Shown here: one piece after another, positions 56,815-64,000 of the stretch
Layout of the letters: every line of letters begins with the position of its first letter
Position numbering within the stretch: the first letter of the stretch is position 1
Source of the DNA: Begonia masoniana
Lineage: Eukaryota; Streptophyta; Magnoliopsida; Cucurbitales; Begoniaceae
DNA length: 64,000 nt
NCBI GenBank assembly: GCA_022432975.1
Contig: CM039511.1
Coordinates: 18,998,557 to 19,062,556 of the forward strand
Direction: 5' to 3'
Made by a program: the position numbers and the translations under genes
The notes under the pieces: generated by a model
The model's input: the letters and a program-made list of their open reading frames with translations, nothing else
What the model was told of the DNA's origin: nothing
Databases searched by the model: none

Positions 56815-58818
56815 TGTAACGCCCCGAGTCCTCTGAACCCAGTTCGTTACACATAATCCGAACATAACTGAGAAACTTTGGACAAAATTTAAAACTTCGC
56901 TCGAAAGTCAAAATTTGACATTTTTCTAAAGTCTCAAAACATTTAAAATCTTGCAGCGGAAATTCTTTTGAGCAAAATAGAATTAAGCAGAGCTACGAAA
57001 CAATGTTTGAATAATCGGTTAAAATATTGAGAAGTAATTCGGCCAGAAGAGATCAAGACTTAAGCATGAAAACTTGAAAATCGTAAGAGTCAAACACATC
57101 TGTCGATAAGCAAAGTCAACGAAAAGGGGCGGAAACAGAAACTGAAGGCTTCCACCGATCACAAAATGACAAAACTTATTATACACTTCTACCAATGACG
57201 TAAGCCGGATGATTCACTCATCTAACTCACACCGATCACAAAACGACAAACTTATTATACACTTCTACCGATGACGTAAGCCGGATGATTCACTCATCTA
57301 ACTCACACCGATCACAAAACGACAAACTTACTTCCTACATCTTCTGATGGATTTTACTGAAGACATCATCTGATGGCCACTACTGAAGACATTCTTCTGA
57401 TGACGTCAATCAGATGATTCAATCCTCCAACATCTGTCGGCAGACAAAACACCCAACTTCTACTGATAGACCAAAAGAGACTCTAATAAGGAGCAAACCC
57501 GACTGCTAAACGACTTTTGTACATTTTACTCAAATCATTCTGATCAACACAAATCCACAATTCTTAGAAATTCATAATAGCAAGCTACAATCGAAATCAA
57601 ATCATATTTCTAAATCCAGAAAAGAAGTTCACAGAAGCGTTAAATGCAGTATCAAACTTCTACTATCATTTAAAATTCTCAGAACACTTCATCAGAATAC
57701 CTAACCACTGAAAACTCTCATTCAGACAAAAGTTAAACCGCCTCATCAGAGCACCTAACCATAGCATAGAAGTGCTCCTCCAACTTCACCTATTCCTCAG
57801 TAAACTCAGGGAATTCACCTGTTGAATGCTCAGCACCTACATCACAAAACTCATCTATTAGCCTAATGCTAAGTAAGTAAAGCAGTAATGAATGAAATGC
57901 TGAACATAAATTCCTAAATATGCAAATTTCTACTTTCTCATCTCAGTTGCATATGCATTCGTTTCTGATCTGATCCCCCTGTGAAATTGGGAGTTGGATC
58001 ACTTCTCCCAAAGTCATACGTCCTCTCTCTCGATTAAGGAGCAGACTAGTTCCCTTAACAAACTGTTCAGATCCCTCTGTGAAATTTGGGGTTTGGATCA
58101 CTTCCCCTAAAGTCATACATCCTCTCTCTTGATTAAGGGGCGGATTAGTTCCCTTAACAATTGTTACAGTCTGTTCATTCATTACCATGCCATTTCATGT
58201 AAATTCATTTTCGTATACTTTCAAAATATGATGCATGACATACAAACACAATCAAGCATACATAATCCTACTGTTTTGTGATGTAGGCCCGAAGACACAA
58301 GCATACTTCACTTACCTGGCTCTCCTGGAAATGCTCGGTTTAAAACTACTTCAAAAGTTTTGTTCACGTAAGTAATAAATAGAATATTAATCAGATTTCT
58401 ACTAAGCCTCATTATAATCGTTCATAGCACATTTCCGATTTACCACTAAACCCGAACTAGTTTACCCATACAGCATTCACAAAACTCACATTTATACTCT
58501 CTCCAATCATCGATAGCTACCAATACAGCAAGAAATCGAAATAGGGCTCACCTAGTTCGGAGAAGATTCGAGTAGAAGAATCGCCTAGAGAGCTCTGTTG
58601 CTTGAGCTGAAGACCGAAAGAGAGAAAATAGGGAATTGTGGCAGCTACAGTGTATTAAACCCAAACTTCTTTCCTTAAATACGTTATCCACTTTTAAATT
58701 TCCAATTACTCTTATGCCCTTGCCTAGTCATCCACTAACCCTATTTTTATTATTGCCATTTAAAGTGTACCATTAATTAAAAGAATAGAGAATTAATCCG
58801 TTAGAACCGGGTGTTACA
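56815..58818 (-). repeat. gypsy-B 5' LTR
   Basis: Plus strand TGTAACGCCCCGAG to CCGGGTGTTACA, homologous throughout to 47434-49472. Confidence 0.95.
57836..58315 (-). other. Conserved LTR module (copy 8)
   Basis: Minus strand: GTAAGT at 58315-58310. The stem CCTACATCACAAAAC (58287-58273) pairs perfectly over 15 bp with 57850-57836. Hairpin b is TTAGC-ATTAG-GCTAA at 57872-57858. Hairpin a is GTC-TTCG-GGC. Confidence 0.68.
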
Positions 58819-59188
58819 GGGTGTTTTTCGGCCGAGGGAACGCCGAACGACGAGCGAGGGAGAGAAAGGTTCGGCCGAGAGAGGTTCTTCGCCGGAGAGG
58901 AGTTTGGCCGAGATAGATTTTTCATCGGAAAGGGTTCGGCCGCGAAGGTGTTCGGCCGAGGTTTGGCGAGGTAAGAGTTCCTTTTATTTTTGGTGTGTTT
59001 TCTCCTTCCCCGAACTTCTGTATTTATAGGGAAAAATTTCAATTTCTGTCAAAAACCATCGGCCGATTTTTCAAAATCATCGGCTGAAATTTCCACTTCG
59101 TCGGCTAAATTTTCAAAATTCTTCAACTGGAAGAAAATCCTTCATTCCTTTGTCAAAAATGTCGACTGCACGTTTTTGATATGCTACA

Positions 59189-59205
59189 ATCTACTCTCTT
59201 TAAAG
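59189..59205 (-). other. gypsy-C polypurine tract
   Basis: Minus strand CTTTAAAGAGAGTAGAT before the 3' LTR start TGTAGCATATC. Confidence 0.8.
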
Positions 59206-59231
59206 AAACTTCGTCTTCGAAATTTAAAGAA

Positions 59232-60416
59232 TCACCTGAAAAGTTCAGGATATATCTTTCTCATTTCTTATTCTTTTTCACAGGTTGCCTCCTCAACGTT
59301 TTGATTCTTTCATAGAACTCTTACAAGTGAGATCTTCTTATTCCGTAGTTTCCTTTCTTCTTATTCCAGAATTTGTATCGGTCTCTCTTCGTAGGATAAG
59401 TTAGGGTTGAGCACAAATTCTTCAGATCTCATTGGTAAAACATGTGAGGGATCTGGAACGTATTTCCTCAGCATAGATATATGAAACACGTTGTGAACGT
59501 GCTTAAGTGACTCAGGCAATTTTAGTTTGTAAGCAACTTCTCCAATTCTTTTTGATATTTCATACGGGCCTATAAATCTTGGGCTCAACTTTCCTTTCTT
59601 CCCAAAATACATCACACCTTTCATTGGCGAGACTTTCAAGAACACTTGATCTCCTATTGCAAACTCCAACTTCCTTCTTCTTTGATCAGCGTAGCTTTTC
59701 TTTCTACTCTGGGCCGTAAGAATTCTTTTTCTGATTAATGCAACAATCTCCTCAGTATGTCTTAAAATATCTGGCCCAACAAGTATGCCTTCACCTACTT
59801 CATCTTAATGCACTGGTGATCTACATTTTTGACCATATAAAGCTTCAAAATGTGTCATTCCAATTGAAGCCTGGTAACTATTGTTATAAGAAAACTCTAC
59901 CAGCGGTAAATTTTTACACCAATTCCCTTGAAAATCGATAGCACAAGCTCTTAACATGTCCTCCAAGGTCTGAATCGTTCTTTTCGATTGTCCATCTGTC
60001 TGAGGATGAAAAGCTGTACTAAAGTTCAACATAGTACCCATGGCTTTTTGCATACTCTTCCAAAATTTTGAGGTAAAACGGGTATCTCGATCAGACACGA
60101 TAGAAATGGGAGTGCCATGAAATCTGATAATCTTCTGACCATAGAGCTGAGCATATTGATCCATATTAAAGGTAGTCCATACAGGAATAAAATGTGCCGA
60201 TTTTGTCAGCCTGTCAACTATCACCCAAATAGAGTCATAATTTTTAATTGATCTTGGAAGTCCAACAACGAAATCCATCGTGATATATTCTCATTTCCAG
60301 TGGGGTACAAATAACGGTTGCAAAATGCCAGTAGGTCTTTGATGTTCCGCTTTGACTTGTTGACTTGTAAGACATCTTTCAACAAATTTGGCAACGTCCA
60401 ATTTCAATCCTCGCCA
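59232..60416 (-). pseudogene. gypsy-C integrase and chromodomain
   Basis: Core from about 60278: [40 protein letters not shown]. The catalytic glutamate is lysine (QSKRTIQ, codon 59982-59984). C-terminal pieces [12 protein letters not shown] (stop after), EFAIGDQVFLKVSPMKGV, YKLKLPESLKHVHNVFHISM and a chromodomain-like end (LRNKKISLVRVL, NQNVEEAT, MRKIYPELF) with a Trp-to-stop change, ending at about 59232. All pieces are in one frame or close to it. The enzyme is expected to be inactive. Confidence 0.92.
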
Positions 60417-62879
60417 TCAATAATGTTGCTTCAAATCTTGATACATTTTGATTGCACCAGGATGTACCGAGTAAGGGGTTGAGTGTGCTTCCTCTAATAT
60501 AGCTCTCTTTAATTCAATATCATCTGGTATACACCATCTCTTTTTGAACTGGATAATCCCACCATCAGATATGGAAAATTCAGAAACTCTTCCAGCCTCC
60601 AATTCTTCTTTCACCTTGCAAATAAATGAATCGCCGCGTTGCTTATTCTTTATTTGCTCAAGCAAACTTAGCTGAAGCGTCATAGCAGACAATCTCTTTA
60701 ATAGCCCAAACGGTTCAACTTCGATGTTAGATTTGTGCATCTCCTTAGTTAGCTGTCCTAGAATCTGCCGCAACGAAGAAATTTGAGAAGATGCTCTTTT
60801 ACTCAATGCATCAGCTACAACATTAGTTTTGCCAGGATGGTAAATAATCTCGCAGTTATAGTCTTTTACCAATTTCAACCATCTGCGTTGTCTCATATTT
60901 AGATCCTTATGAGTTAGAAAGTACTTTAGAATTTTATGGTCGGTATAAATTTCACATCTTTCTACATAAAGATAGTGCCTCCAAATCTTTAATGCATGAA
61001 CCACCGCTGCAAGCTCCAAATCATAAGTTGGGTAGTTATTCTCGTGATCCTTCAATTGTCTCGAAACATAGGCTACAATCTTTCCTTCCTGCATGAGAAC
61101 GCATCCCAATCCATACTTTGAAGCATTACTATACACCACAAATTTTCTCAATCTAGATGGTATAGTAAGTCTGGATGCTGAGATCAGTCTTTTCTTTAAC
61201 TCCTGAAAGCTTCGATCACATTCTTCAGTCCATAAATATTTGACACCTTTCTTAGTTAGCTTCGTAAGCGGGTTGGCTAAACTCGAGAATCCTTCTACGA
61301 ATCTTCGATAATATCCCGCAAGACCAAGAAAACTCCTTATCTTAGCTGCGTTATTTAGTTGAGGTCATTTACTAATAGCTTATATCTTCAATGGGTCCAC
61401 TACTACATCATTCTTTGAAATAATGTGTCCTAGAAAAGTGACATTCTCCATCCAAAATTCACACTTGAAGAATTTTGCATATAATTTTTTGTGCCTCAAA
61501 ATTGATAAAACAATTCACAGGTGACTTTCATGCTCTTCCTTACTCTTCGAATAGATGAGAATATCGTCGATGAAAACAATTATGAATTCATCTACGAATT
61601 TCTTGAATATTCGATTCATTAAATCCATAAAGGCAGCCTGTGCATTACTCAATCCAAAAGGCATAACTCGAAACTCATAGTGGCTGTATCTTGTCCGAAA
61701 TGCAGTCTTGGATACATCATCATCTTTGATTCTTAGCTGATGGTAACCGGATCTAAGATCTATTTTTGAAAAAACTCCAGCACCTTTTAATTGATCAAAC
61801 AAGTCGTTGATTCTTGGGAGTGAGTACTTGTTCTTGATAGTGACTTTATTCAGTTCCCGATAATCAATACGCATCCTCATAGATCCATCATTCTTCTTCA
61901 CAAATAATATGGGGGCTCCCCATGGCGAAAAGCTTGGTCGAATAAATCCTTATTCTAGCAATTCGTCTAGTTGAACTTTCAATTCCTTTAATTCAATTGG
62001 TGTCATTCTGTATGGAGCTTTAGAGATAGGTGTCGTTCCAGGTAGAATATCAATGCTGAATTCTACGTCTTTAGTTGGTGGAAAATTTATTAAATCATAT
62101 GGAAAGACATCCAGATATTCACGAACTATTATCACTTTATCCAAGGTCGTTGCTTCCTCGGTTTGAGTGCACACAACACTTGCCAAGAATGCAAAATATT
62201 CAGAATTCAATAATCTTTGTGCTCGCAAAGATAATATAACAGAAATTCTCGAACTCTTTTTATCGCCATGGAATAAGAACGATTCTGTTTCAGGCACTTG
62301 AAATCTAATGATCTTCTTGCGACAATCAATAGTTGCATAGTGTCTGGTTAGCCAATCCATGCCGAGAATTATGTCGTAATCTTGCATGGCCAAAATAGCT
62401 AGGTCTGCTTACAATTCTCTATCTCCAATACGAACTTTGCATTCTCGAATAATAGAGTCGACGGTCATTATTGTACCTAACGGTGTTGCTACTCTTAACT
62501 TATGTTCTAAAGGTTCTATTGCCTTATTTAATTTCTTTGAATGCATAAGGGATATAAAAGAATGGGTTGCACCAGAATCAATTAATATAAAGGAAGGTAC
62601 TTCAAAAATTAGAAGCACACTTGTTATTACATCTGCATTCTTTTCGGCTTCCTCCTTGGTCATAGTGAAAACTCGAGCGATTGCTACTGGTTGATTCTGG
62701 TAATTTTTGGGGCAGTCCTTGATAAAATGTCCACGTTGACCACACTTAAAATAGGTATTGGACTGAATGTGACACTCTCCAGAATGTGACTTTTTGCATG
62801 AGGAACATAAAGGCATATTCATCGTCATGGATTCCCTCTTAGCGTACTTGGAAGGTCTTTCTGCCGGTGCATTGATCAT
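60417..62879 (-). pseudogene. gypsy-C zinc knuckle, protease, RT and RNase H
   Basis: One frame with stops near 62400, 61947 and between 61515 and 61151. Knuckle CFKCGQRGHFIKDC, protease ILIDSGATHSFIS and [34 protein letters not shown] and FIDDILIYS (catalytic pair kept). RNase H reads [16 protein letters not shown]: its first catalytic Asp is Asn (codon 61125-61127). It then has [19 protein letters not shown] and VVADALSKR, and runs on to the integrase zinc region [15 protein letters not shown]. Confidence 0.93.
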
Positions 62880-62891
62880 TGGTCATTTAGC

Positions 62892-63674
62892 TCAAGTTTG
62901 TTGTTGTAGAATTTTGTTCTTGGCAGTCTGAGTTGCATGACTGTACCTCCATCTAAACTCTTGAGCTCTATTGATTTCTTTTTCTCCTTGTTCTGCACAT
63001 AATGTTTTCTCCACCACAAATGCGAATGGAGAGTTCTTTGAGGTATTAAGACGGATATCCTTTTGTATCTCAGCTCTTAATCCTTGAATAAATATTTTTA
63101 CTTTCATAGTCTCTCTATCAGCTATATGAGGAGCATAGCGAGATAGTTGCTCAAATTTGTGTGGATAATCTATTACACTTCCTGTTTGCTTCAAGGTCAT
63201 GAATTCCTCTGCCTTTGTATCGATCATCGAGTCCGTAAAATACTTTTCATAGAAAAGTTCTTGGAATTTTTCTCATGTCATGGTGGCGACTGAATGTATC
63301 ACCTTTACAGAATCCCACCAATAGCGTGCTTCCATTCGAAACATAGAAGACGCGCAATTAACTTTCTCTTTCTCAGAAATTTTAGCATGCTCAAAAATTT
63401 TAATAATAGTTCTTATCCAATTATCTGCTGCTGCCATAACTGCCAAATTTCCATTAAAAATTAGAGGCTTCCATTTTTGAAATCTATTGAAGTCAACGTC
63501 TGCATGTTGAGGTCTATTAGGAATCTGAGTTTGTGCATTAATTGCTTGGGTTGCTGCTGTAGCTGCTTGGGCTGTCGCATTAGCTGCTTGAGCCAGCTGC
63601 TCCATCATTTGCATCATTTGATCAAGTACCACATCCCTACCATTTCCATTTCCATTTTCTCTACGATTGGCCAT
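62892..63674 (-). pseudogene. gypsy-C gag
   Basis: ATG at 63674-63672: MANRRENGNGNGRDVVLDQM, an alanine/glutamine-rich helix-like stretch, then FNRFQKWKPLIFNGNLAVMA, FRMEARYWWDSVKV and a stop near 63273. The same frame resumes at 63227 with EFMTLKQTGSVIDYPHKFEQ and VKIFIQGLRAEIQKDI. It leads into the knuckle and protease frame after another stop near 62890. Confidence 0.92.
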
Positions 63675-63860
63675 AGTCTACATCACGGGGACTTTAATTT
63701 AAGAAAACTATCTTTATATACTTAGAAATGTATTATAAAATTATCTAACATACTTTTATCAAAATATAACTTTTAATACAAACTTACTTACTGATCGACA
63801 ATCTTCCAGGTGCACATGAGCATACAGACCAGTTTACAGAATCATTTTTTAAAACCTAGG

Positions 63861-63872
63861 ACTCTGATACCA
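63861..63872 (-). other. gypsy-C primer binding site
   Basis: Minus strand TGGTATCAGAGT, initiator-Met tRNA type, three bases inside the 5' LTR. Confidence 0.92.
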
Positions 63873-63875
63873 AAC

Positions 63876-64000
63876 TGTAACACCCCGAATTTAAAATCCT
63901 CAATTTGATTTCCTCAATTTGAAACCCTAATTTGAAAACCCTAAAATTTTTCCCCAAATCATTTTATCAAATTAAATTTGAACGTTAAAACCCTAATTTC
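63876..64000 (-). repeat. gypsy-C 5' LTR, cut by window end
   Basis: TGTAACACCCCGAATTT on the plus strand, aligning with 46162 onward (TCAATTTGATTT, TTTGAAAACC, TTTTTCCCCAAATCATT). Confidence 0.93.

Larger units (their letters stand above)
47434..58818 (-). mobile_element. Ty3/gypsy chromovirus 'gypsy-B', minus strand, TSD GGGTG
   Basis: 11.4 kb including a nested solo LTR. LTRs are 47434-49472 (2039 bp) and 56815-58818 (2004 bp), flanked by GGGTG at 47429-47433 and 58819-58823. Primer site at 56799-56811, gag and pol between, purine tract at 49473-49489. The LTRs are very similar, with one internal deletion of about 50 bp in the right copy. It lies within the gypsy-C LTR. Confidence 0.96.
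46162..59188 (-). repeat. gypsy-C 3' LTR, split by gypsy-B
   Basis: About 1.64 kb in two parts (46162-47433 and 58824-59188). It ends ATGCTACA next to the purine tract. It carries the LTR module at 46546-46972. Confidence 0.88.
46162..64000 (-). mobile_element. Ty3/gypsy chromovirus 'gypsy-C', minus strand, incomplete at window end
   Basis: 3' LTR at 46162-47433 plus 58824-59188 (split by gypsy-B), internal region 59189-63875, 5' LTR from 63876 past the end. Both LTRs begin TGTAACRYCC-AGAATTT/CGAATTT and match through CCAAATCATT. The left flank is CCCAA; the right duplication is outside. One reading frame spans gag to chromodomain with stops only. It was inserted into the copia fragment before gypsy-B landed in its LTR. 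Confidence 0.92.

Overview
The window is plant nuclear DNA, most likely from a eudicot. The evidence is Ty3/gypsy chromoviruses and Ty1/copia elements of plant type, Cassandra elements whose LTRs carry a 5S rRNA-like segment, a plant hAT transposase, and a fragment of a GSO-type LRR receptor kinase. I found no intact host gene, no tRNA gene and no CRISPR array. Almost every base belongs to a stack of nested transposable elements. The species cannot be named from the sequence. There is one 100-N assembly gap at 44032-44131.

Layout. (1) 1-773: a broken LRR receptor kinase fragment between two GA/TC microsatellites. (2) 774-8767: 3' remains of an Athila/Tat-like gypsy element, split by a complete copia element (2458-7137, TSD GTTTT). 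(3) 8768-26299: an old gypsy chromovirus (gypsy-1) whose pol is interrupted by two solo LTRs (11488-14499, TSD GAATC; 16571-19876, TSD GCTAC). Its 3' LTR holds a tandem duplication, an Athila/Tat-like solo LTR (23424-25281, TSD ATAAA) and, inside that, a Cassandra element (23626-24447, TSD AAACC). (4) 26300-43650: a dead hAT transposon cut by a minus-strand solo LTR (27308-29802, TSD GATAT) and by a plus-strand LTR (31222-42806, TSD GGATC). The latter itself contains the youngest-looking full element, gypsy-A (32037-41343). (5) 43651-46161: an unassigned flank, the gap, a second Cassandra element and a copia fragment. (6) 46162-64000: gypsy-C (minus strand, running off the end), which contains gypsy-B (47434-58818, TSD GGGTG), which contains another solo LTR (52863-55529, TSD TAAAA).

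Gag-pol is decayed everywhere, mostly by C-to-T or G-to-A changes. Gypsy-A keeps one reading frame over 1,529 codons with only four internal stops. Gypsy-C keeps one frame with stops only. Several elements have lost catalytic acidic residues (copia RT, RNase H and integrase; gypsy-C RNase H and integrase; all three hAT acidic positions).

The most interesting signal lies in the LTRs. Ten LTR copies from at least five sequence families share one arrangement: a consensus 5' splice site (GTAAGT), a short hairpin, one strand of a 12-15 bp stem (CCTACAYCAYARAAC type), a family-specific tandem-repeat region, a 5-bp/5-nt hairpin, and then the complementary stem strand ending in a 3' splice-site-like TGTAGG. 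Stem sequences differ between families while pairing is kept, which is covariation. I infer a conserved, probably RNA-level structure, possibly an intron whose ends are held together. I know of no description of it, but could not search.
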